Source: Nilaparvata lugens (taxonomy: Eukaryota > Arthropoda > Insecta > Hemiptera > Delphacidae). Taken from it: DNA of 64,000 nucleotides. How positions within the stretch are numbered: the first letter of the stretch is position 1; each line of letters begins with the position of its first letter. Of the stretch, positions 34,701 to 46,379 are shown in pieces. The stretch is from contig NC_052506.1 in NCBI RefSeq assembly GCF_014356525.2, forward strand, positions 18,379,916 through 18,443,915. Direction: 5' to 3'. The notes beneath the pieces are model-generated. The model was not told where the DNA came from, searched no databases, and saw nothing but the letters and a program-made list of their open reading frames with translations. Made by a program: the position numbers and the translations under genes.

Positions 34701-37571
34701 ATCAAAAAGGGAGACCATTGCTGTTCCAAGTCAATATAAAGAGTAATTTTCTGTGTGTTGAATATCTGGTTTTGACTGCTGATATGGAAATGATTATTTT
34801 GCGAATTCAATGAATAATCATCGAATATAATAAGTTTTGTCGATGAAAATTTTGCAATCACTGCTAGAAATGAGCTATTAAGAATATTCACACAATAATG
34901 TGCTTCTTCTATTCTGCAACTTCGATTTCTATAAACTAAAACAGAAAATTGTTTATCATTGTTTATCAGAGATTGACAATGATGTAATAGCCGAAACCGG
35001 TCTTTCCAAGTACCAATAAATCTGTGGTTTTTGACAATTTCTTAGTCTTTTCCATTCAATATGAATAATTACCACAATATCAACTTCTCAACTACACAAA
35101 AATAAAACAGAAAATATCGTATTGAGTAACTTGAGTACTAAAAATTCTATTGGGTATTTTAGTACTTTATTTTCGGTATTCTATTGGCTGTAGTGTTTTA
35201 CTGTGATAGTTGAGTTTTCTTCAACTTTGTAACTCATTAATGAATAATGACGATTAACGATTTGGTGAAATGGTAATGCATTCTTTCTCCTATTTATTTC
35301 ATATAAGTATGAGAATCCAGTATTGTATCTAGTGAAACAATGGCCCAAGTGAAAATTGATGAGTTCGAAAAATGAAAATCCAATTACCAAAGACTATGAA
35401 CGAATTATTGAATTATTAATTCTGAGGGAGAAATGTAGAACCGTTCTAGTAAGTCTACAGTGAAGATTAAATCCGCCTCATGCATGACAGAACTAAAACA
35501 AAGCTCGGATGTTGTTCTAATCGCGTCGCAACCGCGCGATGAAATCGTGTCATAAATTTATGAACAGATCGCAGACGGCACTCATGAACACTGCTGTCTG
35601 CGAACAGCTGTGACCTACAATTCGCATTTCGCACATACTGTTGCTTGATGAAACTCAACAGTGGCTTACCTTGGAAAATCGATATAGTTATTATTACACG
35701 CGTCTGCATTTTACACCTGCCATTGGGAAAGCGGCTGGCTATTTAGTTGATTTTGCTCAATGTCAAGGACAGGAATAGAACTGGGTCACCAGTCAGTGCG
35801 GAATTTAGAATTTTGTCACCTTGTCGTGATTTGGCTAGTTTTGTCTGAATACTAACTTGTCATTGTGGCTGATGTTAGTATATCTATTAGTAGCTGTTGT
35901 AGTAGGTCTATTAGATCTGTTTGTTAGTTAGCTTTTCTTGTCTGTATTACTTGTGGTCTCAAAATTACTCTAAGATAAAAACCATTTGGCTTCATTTAGA
36001 AAATTATTAGTGTTATTTCTAGCAACAAGTCATATAGTCATATAGAAAGAGAAGTCACATGAAGCATTCCAGAATTTAAAGGCTTGTAGGATTATGATTT
36101 TGCGATTTTTCTTTGGTTTTCCACTTTTCTATTCAAATATAAAATTCGAAAAATCATGTTGATATGTTTTATTTTTATACAAAACATTTATACTTCGATT
36201 GTCAAATGTACTGATTTGGGACCTATAGCTACCTACTTGAAGTAAAGAGGGCACCGTTGCAGTTTTGTTTAAAATTCAACAAGGAGCGAGTTTGAATTCT
36301 TATTAGAAGAATCTTTACCGATTCACATTTTTAACTTAAAAAATAAGTAGACTATATTCCATTCTCATATTTACCAATATTATAACTAATTATGAATCCA
36401 TAGTACGTTTCTTTATGCCATCTAAAGTGTTTCCAAATGAAAATAAATATAAATGAAGGACAGTGAATCCATTCTGACGCGATTAAGATAGAAATAGAGA
36501 CTCGACTCTGATTGGCTGTCGCACAATGTGATGGGCGGAGATCGTACGGGATTGGACAGGTTCGCTGTTCTGCCTCCTCCAATCATTCAGCACATCGTAG
36601 CGCCATTCATCGGCTTCAACTTAACATTATTCAATAGTGTTAGTACTCCATATAAGTGTTTGTTTACTCCATTCATTTCATTTTATTTTACACATATAAC
36701 AAGTCATTGGATGTAACCATAGAGAAACAATAGCGTAAGTAGATATCCCATGGTATAGGGAATTTATGTCGCAACTTCTGCTGTTATCTCAAGCCGATTA
36801 CTGTCGATTATTGTCAGTTTTTACTGTTTTGTTGGGATGAGAGTGTATGAACGGCACAATTTGAGAGACTACCAGCTTCACACAGCTGCATGGGAAAGAA
36901 CTAGGCCTACGTGAACTATCGGCTTGGGATAACAGTAAAAGTTGCGACATAAACGCCCTATACCATGGGATATCTACTTACGCTATCTTTTCTCTGTGAT
37001 GTAACTTATACTATCATAATGTAAAAGCTTGATATAAATATTTTCCCAACGCATGTCCTGTGTATGTTTGTTATAATAGGTGCAAAGTTGTTGCTTTTTA
37101 ATGTCAAAGTAAATCTGCACTAGAACTAGAACCTCTCTGCTTGTCAATTTCATCAATATTGGAATGCATTTTAAACAACACGATTCCACTCTTCATGTTT
37201 TTATTTTATTCTAGGTGAATGATAATACTGAACTCTCTTCTGAAGCTGATGAAGCTCCCAAAATGAACAATTCACTTCCCAGGAGTGGAATGCAAACCTC
37301 AAGTATATTTTCGCCAAAAAAGTAAGTGTTATTCAAATATTTACAAATGTAACACAGTGTCAGAACTACAACAAATATAACTATGCTTTAAATGTACGTC
37401 CCTTTGCATTCGTCCAGACTACATTTGTCGAGTATCTTGATGATTTCTCAACTTTCAGGAATTATATCCTTGTCATTTAGAAAATTACCTAGACTGTCCA
37501 ATAAAGGATCAGTCAATTCAACAGAAAACCTCGCAAATGAAAATCATATGAATTGCAATCAGAAAGCGTAA
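25602..37571 (+). CDS. Unrecognised plus-strand gene, last three exons
   Basis: Exons 25602-25720, 37215-37321 and 37481-37571 each have a good acceptor and, for the first two, a donor (CTCAG|GTAAAT, AAAAAA|GTAAGT). They join in phase 0 then phase 2 with a single open frame, giving 104 complete residues (39 from the first exon) plus TAA at 37569-37571. The first exon here enters in phase 1, so at least one upstream exon is missing. The product tail is hydrophilic: an RRWNARVVHSDHF segment, a Ser-rich stretch, an acidic run ELSSEADEAPK, then a basic run SPKKKLPRLSNKG, and Asn/Glu-rich residues to the end. There is no membrane segment or domain I can name. It looks like the disordered C-terminus of a larger protein. 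Extra exons in the 11.5-kb intron are possible. Confidence 0.6.
26080..26680. repeat. Degenerate tandem repeat, about three units of 130-170 bp
   Basis: Units share CTCGTCAATTTTGAATT, GGAACCAGTGCACTATTC and TTTCTTTCATxGTTTTG at about 26220-26360, 26370-26500 and 26500-26640. The open frames here (65 and 76 codons) come from the repeat. Confidence 0.55.
26790..27180. other. Purine-rich then GC-richer block without a supported gene
   Basis: 26790-26960 is strongly GA-rich on the plus strand. A 147-codon minus frame at 26754-27197 spans it but has low-complexity Ser/Leu-rich content and no splice support. Confidence 0.4.
28287..28370. repeat. Short direct duplication
   Basis: TGTATCTTGGATAGxxATAGTTATACT at 28287-28316 and again at 28340-28370, with smaller echoes near 28400. 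The open frame 28185-28502 over it is not convincing. Confidence 0.5.
28510..31330. other. Intronic stretch without recognisable features
   Basis: AT-rich sequence. A GC-richer patch at 31130-31280 has overlapping open frames in two minus frames (122 and 84 codons) but no family match and no clean splice sites, so nothing is called. Confidence 0.4.
31570..32720. other. Pyrimidine-rich strand-asymmetric tract
   Basis: The plus strand is dominated by C and T (TTCTTCTCxTCC-type runs) for over 1 kb, interrupted by the hairpin at 31920-32085. Five plus-strand open frames rich in Ser, Leu, Phe and His result from the composition, not from genes. Confidence 0.6.
31920..32085. repeat. 166-bp near-perfect hairpin
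   Basis: Arms 31920-31996 and 32015-32085 are inverted copies with a few mismatches and small indels, with an 18-nt loop. Shared blocks include AAGGAAAAGATxGATGGATA and TCAGTTTTTATTT. It could be a MITE or a hairpin-RNA source. Confidence 0.75.
34371..34520. repeat. Tandem duplication, about 75-bp unit
   Basis: 34371-34446 and 34447-34520 share TTTCAAAAGTCTATAG, TCACATTAAGAGAGCGA and TTATTAATTTCCA, head to tail without spacer. Confidence 0.8.
34975..35045 (+). repeat. Possible Penelope-like element end fragment
   Basis: ATGTAATAGCCGAAACCGGT followed by CCAATAAATCTGTGGTTTTT resembles motif order at ends of Penelope-like retroelements in arthropods. Short and tentative. Confidence 0.25.
35520..35640. 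repeat. GC-rich imperfect palindrome
   Basis: CAGATCGCAGACGGCACTCA and its inverted partner (GAACACTGCTGTCTGCGAAC) form a hairpin at about 35567-35613, with weaker pairing outside. Probably a small MITE; the 80-codon minus frame is a by-product. Confidence 0.5.
36718..36998. mobile_element. hAT-like MITE with target-site duplication
   Basis: Terminal inverted repeats about 70 bp long (CATAGAGAAACAATAGCGTA at left; right end reads CACAGAGAAAAGATAGCGTA on the other strand; then AGTAGATATCCCATGG on both). GATGTAAC flanks it at 36710-36717 and 36998-37005 (7-8 bp, one base shared with the end). It lies about 210 bp upstream of the exon at 37215. Confidence 0.7.
37215..37321 (+). CDS. Plus-strand gene exon, acidic/Ser-rich
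   Basis: Acceptor TTTTATTCTAG, donor AAAAAA|GTAAGT. The 107-nt exon enters in phase 0 and encodes VNDNTELSSEADEAPKMNNS and onward to SPKK. Codon use is balanced and there are no stops in the chosen frame. Confidence 0.65.
37481..37571 (+). CDS. Plus-strand gene terminal exon
   Basis: Acceptor TTGTCATTTAG. One base completes the lysine codon from the previous exon, then KLPRLSNKGSVNSTENLANE and a short tail to TAA. An alternative AG at 37458-37459 gives the wrong phase for the preceding exon, so the later AG was chosen. Confidence 0.6.
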
Positions 37572-37990
37572 CTTCAACGATGCAGTCCGTAATGATGGAA
37601 TAATCCCGAGCATAGACCTAGTATTACCGTGGACAGTGGGCGAATCCCAGTTGTCCACATACATAACAATCCATCAGACATCAGCTTTGTCATAGGCGAC
37701 CGATATAACTTCCGGTTCCGGTTCCAGCGAAAATTCAGGCTACACCCACTACCGGCTCAATATGGACCCACGCTAGGCATAGAATGCACGTCAATAGACA
37801 TGTTGATGACATTTTTAATTAATTGACACTTTGATTGAACGAGCGAAATTGTCCCCTCGGGATTGCTGAGTGTTTATTGCTGCTTCCATCCCCAAATAAT
37901 CCATTCATAACCTTGATAGTGACACGGATACGTATGTACGAATCTAGTTTCCATGTAGGTTCTAAACTGCTCAATAAATGAGAAGCTATC
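37572..37990 (+). other. Probable 3' UTR with AATAAA
   Basis: Non-coding sequence after the stop. AATAAA lies at 37973-37978, about 400 nt downstream. The stretch is more GC-balanced than the flanks, as expected for transcribed sequence. A 65-codon open frame at 37629-37826 is not supported by splice sites. Confidence 0.4.
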
Positions 37991-37999
37991 TCTATTATC

Positions 38000-40900
38000 A
38001 ATTCTCTATAAATTCCACTTGGGCATCATTTTGATCAAATTCAGTTGATTATAGCGACTTTTATGATTCATGCCAGTCTCATAAGAATAGAATAATATAT
38101 GAAGAAATGTATTATTGCAATACAGTATCGGTCGAATGGAATAGAATAGCACAGACTATATTAATCATATATAAATATTCACTCGTACATCACTGATTTA
38201 GAGCACTGTACATGTAATAAACATTATTATGAATATAATTCGAATTTATTCTGTTTACAGAGTGCAGTTTCTGTTCACTGGAGACCGTCATTCAATATGA
38301 TAACAAGGAGTTCCTCTGATGATTTGAAATCTAAAATTATTAATTTAATAATCTCCAATTATTCATTAATTAGAAATGAAGTCATTGATTGATAAATAAA
38401 TAGATTTTACTGTCGTAGACCAATATAGGTAATTGACAAAGTCCTTGAAATACAATATTACGAAGTAATTAAGTCAAAGTAATAGTTTAAAGTCACAAAG
38501 TAGAATAACATCAAGTAGAATCGAAAAACTCTGTCAAACAATTAATAGAAAGGTCTCAAAACCAGCCACTCAAACAGTAATTTTTTAAATCAAGTTTATG
38601 CTCGTTAAAAAATTCACCAATATGAACATTTTCTCGTCTCTTTCAGCCTGGAAAACATGCTTTCGAGATCCCTGTGGCTGTTGGGACCAAAGGAATTAAT
38701 TTTAAAAGCAAAACTCATTTACTATCAATTCAACAAACAATCTAATTATGAGATTGAAAGAGATTTGATTTTAGAAAAATGAGGGATTTATGATGTGTAT
38801 TAGCCTACGTCAAATGTGTGCTAAACCGTTTGAGAATGGGCAAATTTTCCAATATGAAAGAATTTTCCTTCACAGACGGGGAAGCGATTTCTAAACTCAG
38901 GAAATTCATTATCAACGCAGCAACACATTCAGCAATAATTCAGATTGCGAGAGATTGGATTTTTAGACGAGAAGCAGATTACCTTCCGCCATAAGTGCAC
39001 TAAATCGTGTCAAATCGGCGTTGAAGCATTACTGAATCCAGGTGGTGCACACTAAATCTTCTCAAAGCAATATCAATCCTCAGCATCCAATCTAACGCGT
39101 CATCTGCAAGCCGGCTATAATAATCACCAACTACTGTGAACCTATTATATTAATCCCAATCTGATTCCGGGGCGCATAACAGTAAGTTATCAAGACATCC
39201 AGCATTCAGTCCAGGCATCCTAGTAATCAGTATTACGTGAACCAGATCAATGGAACGCTGTTGATTTGATTGAATACCTATTAGTTTCTATTTGTAGGAG
39301 TTCTAGATCTCTACAAAGCTAACTCGATTTAGAATTCATTTACCATGATGAATTCCACCTAACGGAAGAGAGGGAGAAGGGTTGAGAGTGGAGAGACAGA
39401 ATTCAGGAACATTAATTATTGCTAATTAAAACTATGACTACTATGGCATGAGAGCTCGAAATATGTATCTGATTGCCACTAATTGATCAGATCAAATTCC
39501 AAATTCCAGGAATTCTATCCCAAAATCTGATTGATTAACTTGGATTATTAATTTCGAAATCTATTATTGCTGATTCATAATTATAAGTCTCATGCCAGTC
39601 TCATTTCGAGCCCTTGATTATTAATAAATGATAAGTAATTTTAATTTGTAAGTTCATGTGACAATTAAAATGAACAATCCCAATTTAATTCATTTAGACT
39701 TTGATGAATTAGCACTGTACCGATTGGTGAGAGATATAGACTGAAGTGTTAACTTCAAATTTCCCATTACAGTACAATGAAAGCTCACAAATATTCAATT
39801 GAAAAACGAATTATTATCAGTAGACAATTTCAATGATTCAACAAGCTAATTTGCAATGGATGTATTTTCGTAGCCATGTATTTGAATGGAACAAGATCAA
39901 CTTATGCTTAGAAATGGTTGTGGTTTCGAATCCAGTCAAGGTTTATTTCATTATCTCATATTTTTATCGAAGATTTGATTGAGGCTTATGTAGGAGTCAT
40001 CCGAAAAAAGTCGAATTGATTTAGCAGAATTCTATATAATTAATTCATTGAAACAATATATAGCCTACAGCAGAATATTATTTGACAGTAAACCTCACCT
40101 AATAGCTTGCACACATAATATCAAGAAACAGAGTAGGCGTGGATCACTTTGGAAAATTAATTTAGTAATGACTTGGTGGCTTTATGAGTACATTAAATTC
40201 ATTGAATACTTACACTTCCCAGCAATAAAGAGCTATATAGTCAAAATAATGCTTATGCATAATAAACTCTAACTATGAGTTATCCTCTCCATAGTTTCTC
40301 GACAAACTTTACTACTTGAAGATAGTTACTTGGAGAAGTATTCGTAGTCTACATGGTTTACTTCCACTTTAGTGTCAGTTTCATCCCTCAAATTCCTGTC
40401 TCTTTTTGAAAACATCCACCAAAGTCTTAATCTTGCATACAGTGAATTATTCTCTCGTAATTACTGTTACGTAGGTACCCTGTCGTTTCACCCAGTCACA
40501 GAGAGCCTGAAGGAAAATTACTTAGCAAAGTGAACTTTACCTGAAGTCGAGGCATGGAGTTTCCATCTTGTTTCAAGAATTCACCAGCTAATTTCCCCTC
40601 ATTACAACAGGACGTTGAAATTCAATTAATTATCCTGTGGGAGGAGGAGTCTACCAGAAGTCAATTAGTTTCAATTTGAGAGAGAAGCAATCAACTGCTT
40701 ATTGATAAATTCAATGAGTTGATTACAGAAGCAGATTTGTCTCGTTCGGTTCAAACGAACTGCGGCAATTTTTGGTGATAGAGTCACCAAGTTCGAATCT
40801 ATAGACCTTTTCCTCATTCAAATCCGCGAGTTTCAATCGTACTGCGGAGTCAATCACGTCATCAGTTATAACAGAATTTAAGCTTGATACATGAAATACG

Positions 40901-41480
40901 ATTCAAAAGTTTTTAACAGTAAGTTATGCGAGAAACTTATCACCTATGATATTTTATCAGTGACGTAGGAGTTGCACATTATTATCATCACACGAATACG
41001 GATAAAACTCCAAGCTATATAGAAAATAAGTTACATGTTAACCGAAAATGAAAGATTAATTCAATTTAATTTAATCAAACCAACCCAACAAGTACTGCAG
41101 GTATTAAAAATAAAATTATGCATTGTCATAAGAGATGACTGAATAAATGGATAAAAATAACTACTCATTGAAACTTACAATAAAATTAATATGAATAGAA
41201 GATTTCCAGTTTATTCCTTGTGAGTCAACTTCCTCCTCCCGTATTGATTTTGTGGAACTGCCTGATGATTTCTAAGATGCAGCATCACTTTGTGATTCAG
41301 GAATCGCTTCTAAAAATGGACAGAAGCTTTCAACGGCTTAGCGAAAAACCATTATTATAAGTGTTGTGGAGTTTTCTCATCTTATTTTTCCTTCATTTTT
41401 TGACGTCACAACATTTCACTCTATTGCGATATCTCAACTCAACAAGCAAATGCTCACCTCCACTTTTAAACCTCCTTGAA
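38000..41480. other. Intergenic AT-rich DNA
   Basis: No supported gene. A good acceptor-like TCTCTTTCAG at 38637-38646 is followed by three locally open frames (up to 44 codons), too weak to call. Confidence 0.4.
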
Positions 41481-41503
41481 TTCACTGTATTTATCCCTAT
41501 TAT

Positions 41504-41752
41504 CTCTCTCTCTCTCTCTTTCAATAATAATAATTATTATACGACAATAATATCAGTTCAATAATTATTATTTTAGTTCATATTATGTATGCTACTCTAA
41601 AAATGTTGTAAGCTATAAGTGTATAAGCAAACATATAATGTAATCTGCATAAATATAGCAGTAAATTAATCAATTTCTCTATCATATTGTATGTATATTG
41701 TAACTTACATTAATAAATGAATATGATCTCTCTCTCTCTCTCTCTCATTCTC
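41504..41752. repeat. (CT)n microsatellites
   Basis: CT repeats at 41504-41521 and 41728-41748 in AT-rich DNA. Confidence 0.8.
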
Positions 41753-44120
41753 TTCCTCACTCTCTTTGTCACTCCATTTTTCTTTATATCTGTATTTCTC
41801 TCTCTATTGAAATATGGATATAATATTGATCTGAAATTATGAATCTCTCATAAAGAGAACGAAAATTTGTTGTTTGTAGTCAGCGACAACAGGAGAAAAT
41901 GATTCTCCAATTTTAATCATTATCTCCGTCTATTTCTTGCCACGAGCATCAACTCCACTTCATCCTTCATTCACCAGTTATCGACATTCTCTTTCCTTGA
42001 GCCTGCTTTTTCTGCTGGTAACCACAACCACTTTCCGCCATCTTAATTGAGAATTACAAGATAATGCACAATCTATTATCAATCTTGATGTCTGAACTGA
42101 GCGGGATGCTCGCTGCTCAGGGAATTGGGTTCTATTCCTGGTATTCGAAATTGATTTGCTGGAGTGGAACATGCTGCTGTCAAAATCATGCTTGCTGGTG
42201 ATATCGATATGTAGGCCCAACCAGGGAAGGAGGGCTTAGTGCTTTATTATTATCTGTAAGCCTCCAATAATACAGTTTGCTCCCTCTTCATACACTCTGC
42301 ACCGCTTGAAAGAGCCCACTAACATTTTTGGATTCGGCGTTACTTCAACTACCTTGAGATCATAAAAAATTCACAATCGTGAACACGATTGAATATTTTG
42401 AAAAATTATCAGTTGGTTTTCTACCTAAAATTATTGTTTTGTTCACTTTTAGACTAATAATAGCTCCAAAATTCCAATACTCATTTTGAATGAAACATCC
42501 TTTCAATCACCCCGAGATCAATAAACATCAAAATAGTGAACAAGATAGAATATTCTAAATAGTGATAGATTACAATATTCTATAGGGAATATAGAATTTA
42601 GACTCAAGAGAATGTGTATATTTGGTTTTCAAAAATTTGTTCTTGATAATGATTAGAATCTGCATAGTTTTGTTCTAACAGTATTCTACCATTATTCATT
42701 AAATCATAGAAATTATATGTCTATGGCAACACAATATTCAAACCAATGGTTGAGAAATGATCATCTCTTTTCATCATGCTTGCTTTCCCTCTATATCCAT
42801 CCCCCTTAGAGTTCCTTGTTTCCCTTCTTCCTGTATAAAGTTGAAGGAAAGCATTCAAATTTGGTTCTATTCATCATAAATTATTCTACGTTGAACGAAA
42901 TTCTACCTCCGTTTCAATCTTGCAATGTTAAGATCACATAATAGTTTTGGAAAACAGTGAGTTGGAACAAGTTTAACATTGTAAAGAGAATTTCATAGTG
43001 AGGTTATTCAGAATGGATGTTTGATTGAAAACATTCCATTAAATTAATGATCCAGAAAGCGTTTGAGATTTTGGTGGAGAATATTCGTAAAGAACTCGTT
43101 ATAGAGGAAATTCAGTACATGAGCTTCAGTTTACTTGTCAAAAACAGTTTACTGGCGTTTGTAAGATGAAGGGGATTTCTTGATCAAACAAAATACCAAC
43201 CCCAGATCTAATTATAGAGAGGAACTCAGGTACAGGAAATGCAAAGGAATAACTCTGATGATGGTATACGTAGTAGAGAATTTAGGAAAATATTATTATT
43301 ATTAATTATTATCAATGTAAAAAGGAGCATTATAACATTCAATGAGAGATTATCTCTGATCTCTCATTTTCATCCTATCCATGATCTATGTTCAAGCTTA
43401 GGACTCATGTGCGCATCATCATAAAGAGATTAATAATACCTATTGAATATTATTCATCTATTTATTTATTCATTCGTGGATGCAATCACAAATCATATAA
43501 ATATGATTGGGTAGGATCAACAGGCTTGGCCCAAAACTATTCCATTCCCAAATTTTGAAAATGTTACATTATTGTCCACCCGACGCTGAGAGGCAGAAGG
43601 GTTCGATAGAGAAAAAGAAGAACATTATTGTCATTATCAGGTATGGACATATACACAATGATAATATTCAAAAGGAAAAGAGAAATACTTTTATAGAGGA
43701 GGAACAGCCCAGAGAAAACATTGTTGATCCCTAAGATAATCTAAGAGAGGCATTCATAGTGGAGTAAAAATGTAAAACTGAATATTTATCTGTATTCGAA
43801 GGAATATGGAAAAGCAAATTGATATAACAGTGATAAAGATCTTAGAAGAAAGGGAAGGTGAAGACAAGTCGAAGTGTTTCGTCGGGCTAAATATTGATGA
43901 AACATAATATTGATCATCAGAGTAAGGAATATGAAAGAGCAAATAATGATAATGATCTTGAGAGAAGGGAGATGAAGGAATGTGGAAGGATTGTCGTAAG
44001 TAAATATTGATAAAACAAAATATTGATTATCGTTGAAGAGCAAATAGTGATAATGGTCATGGAAGAAGAGAAGATGCAAGCAGAGGCAGTGTTGCCGTCA
44101 AGTCAGACAGAACCGAGACA
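41750..44120. other. No supported gene
   Basis: Non-LTR tail copy B lies within. A minus ATG at 42041 with a good context opens only 24 codons. 43790-44080 has AT-rich echoes of an ATATTGATxATC unit. Confidence 0.4.
43445..43565 (-). repeat. Non-LTR/SINE 3' tail, copy B
   Basis: Minus strand reads AATAGTTTTGGGCCAAGCCTG and ends in GAATAAATAAATAG. Same order of blocks as copies A and C. Confidence 0.6.
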
Positions 44121-44218
44121 TTAAAAGTAATCCTTCGCCTTCGGCAGGGTGTCCTTGATCGAGATAGTAGACAGGGCGGCAACACCGCATCCTCCGATCC
44201 AGAATGCATCGATGTCCT
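44121..44218 (-). CDS. Orphan terminal exon or short membrane-segment ORF
   Basis: On the minus strand a long pyrimidine tract (plus 44222-44320) leads to an AG at plus 44219-44220. An open frame EDIDAFWIGGCGVAALSTI follows, then KDTLPKAKDYF and TAA. Third positions are mostly G or C, unlike the AT-rich surroundings, which argues for coding. The frame stays open for a few codons upstream of the AG. There is one short hydrophobic stretch and no recognised family. It would enter in phase 1, so an upstream exon is needed. The same bases also read open on the plus strand, giving Arg-rich low-complexity protein that I consider a shadow. Confidence 0.4.
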
Positions 44219-44221
44219 CTG

Positions 44222-44320
44222 GTTTCCCGGTCAATCGAGGAACAGAGACAGAGTGAGAGACAGAAGGGGAAGAGAGAGACGGAGGAGAGAAGGATAAGGA
44301 AGGAAGAGCGACAAACTAAA
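44222..44320. other. Purine-rich tract
   Basis: The plus strand is nearly all A and G (GAGACAGAGTGAGAGACAGA and similar). On the minus strand it is the pyrimidine tract before the orphan exon at 44121-44218. The plus open frame through it is low complexity. Confidence 0.6.
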
Positions 44321-44329
44321 AAGTGTCCG

Positions 44330-46145
44330 GTGCTAGAGATGAAGCCCTCACTGCTCTGCTATGGTCTGTGGATCACCGTTATACCTGATGAATAACTTCC
44401 ATAAAGTTTGATTCTAAGTTACGTGAGATGAGCTCTCACCGAAAAATCATCATATTGTATCAATATGTATTATATTGCATCATGAATTAAATCAGAAGTA
44501 TTGTAATGTATCAGAAGTGCTGCATGAATTGTTCGAATTCACCTAAAACCTGACTTAGAAAGATATTTTAGAGCATCGAATCTTTTTGTCATTTTGCACA
44601 TTATGCAGTCAGTATTTTGGATGTATTATGCCAGTTTCATCACACAATTTTTGTCATTCCGAAAATTGTTCTTCAAAATTCACATTAATTATCTATCTAA
44701 TGTTGCTAAGTACACAGATAGAAAGTTGTAATAATCAAAAAGGTTTTCTTTGAAGGAAATTAATAACCATAAGTAGGTTGTAGCCAAAGAGGGTCTGTCA
44801 AATAATAATGAAAGCCAAGGTTGCAGAAATGCAATTCTAATGTACAAATTGCAATAACAAATAATGATTAATGATGATTGAGTTATAAAAAGCTTTGATG
44901 AACAATACAATCTGACATTCATGTATCGGGAGGCAGCGTCTGTGTAGCAGTGATTTGAATTTTATAGTTTGGTACAAGTAGAGATTAAGCACACTATGCA
45001 GATGTTTCTAGATAAGAGTTACGACTTGCATGGAATTATTACCTACATTAAATTTCTTCTGTTCTCGTATGTAATGAGCGGGAGTAGTGTTGAGTGCACA
45101 GATTCAAGACGTTGAATATGGAGTGAAAAGCCTAATAATGTTCAAGACTATCACAGAAGCACTATTGCGGTTTAAAGAGCAACCTTCGAGGTATCATTAA
45201 TCTTCTCCATAATTGTGATTTTTTTATTTAGGGAAACGTATACCTAAATGTGACAATGGATTTTCGAAAAACTCAATGCTAGGCTTCGATTACACTATAT
45301 TCTCTCCTATGTATGGTACTTTCATGAAAAGTTGATAATATGACCTTGAAAACTTTGTCAACTTGTAAAGAATAATTATAGAAATTTATACACAACTTCG
45401 ATGTTTCTTATTGCTTTATGTATATACTCCCAGTTAGATAATATGTATTAGGTGTTGGAGATTTATTGAAGACAACTTTCTTAACTGATTATCAAAACAA
45501 CATTAATATAATTATCCTAAACACGTAGGTAATCATCTCAACATATAGTTGAGATTTACAATCGCTCTACCTAGTGGAGACTCTTCACGTAATAATTTAT
45601 ATCTAACCCAGAATTAGAAGTGATTGATTCCACCGTATTGCTCCTAACTCCAAGCAGAACTTAACGAAAATCAAAGTATTACTGAGAACTATTACAAGAA
45701 TGGTATTACAATCATTGAATGGTATTAGAAAAATAATGTTTGTTCATTTCTTAATTGTTGATACTTATTATCCAATAATGGTACAGCCTCAATAAATTTC
45801 TGATACAATTAGTTCACTAAAATCCAAGTAGATGTTCATAGCTTCTATAAACCCAGGTATACAGAGTCTCAACTCCTGCAATACCCTGATTCTCAAGTGA
45901 TGAGTAGAGTATAATTTTGTGGATGTAATTATTATGTAAAAACGTTAGGTTAGTTCTCAGAAATACAATAAATGATATAGAACAAATTATATGAAGAGTA
46001 CGTTAACTCCTAGATCAGCAAAATTATAATCTAGTCATAACATGACTTGCACATCATAGGCACGTCAATACCTCACAAATTTGTTCAAGCTGCCAGTTTC
46101 CAACTTCTTGACCATCTTCATAGAGATGAATCGTCTCTTGCAACC
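44330..46145. other. Intergenic AT-rich DNA
   Basis: No gene, repeat family or splice-bounded open frame recognised. Confidence 0.4.
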
Positions 46146-46149
46146 GGGC

Positions 46150-46172
46150 CTGGTTAGTTAGTTAGTTAGTTA
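46150..46172. repeat. (GTTA)n microsatellite
   Basis: About five GTTA units. Confidence 0.8.
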
Positions 46173-46379
46173 TATGGGCGGCATTAGGATATTGCACAGA
46201 AGTGGCCTCACAGTTGCTGGGGGTGTCACGGTACAGGGTAGGGGGGGAGGGATGCCCAGTTAGTGAGTTCACACTTGACAAAAACGGAGCGCCATTTGGG
46301 ATGCAAATTGGGGGTGCGATATTACCAAGTCTCTCCGCAGTGTATTCCAACGAGGTGGGCACAGCACGTTTCTAATGGG

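Noticed and set aside
41978..42220. Start of a gene at minus ATG 42041
   Set aside because: Good start context but only 24 codons, with a weak donor and no downstream partner.
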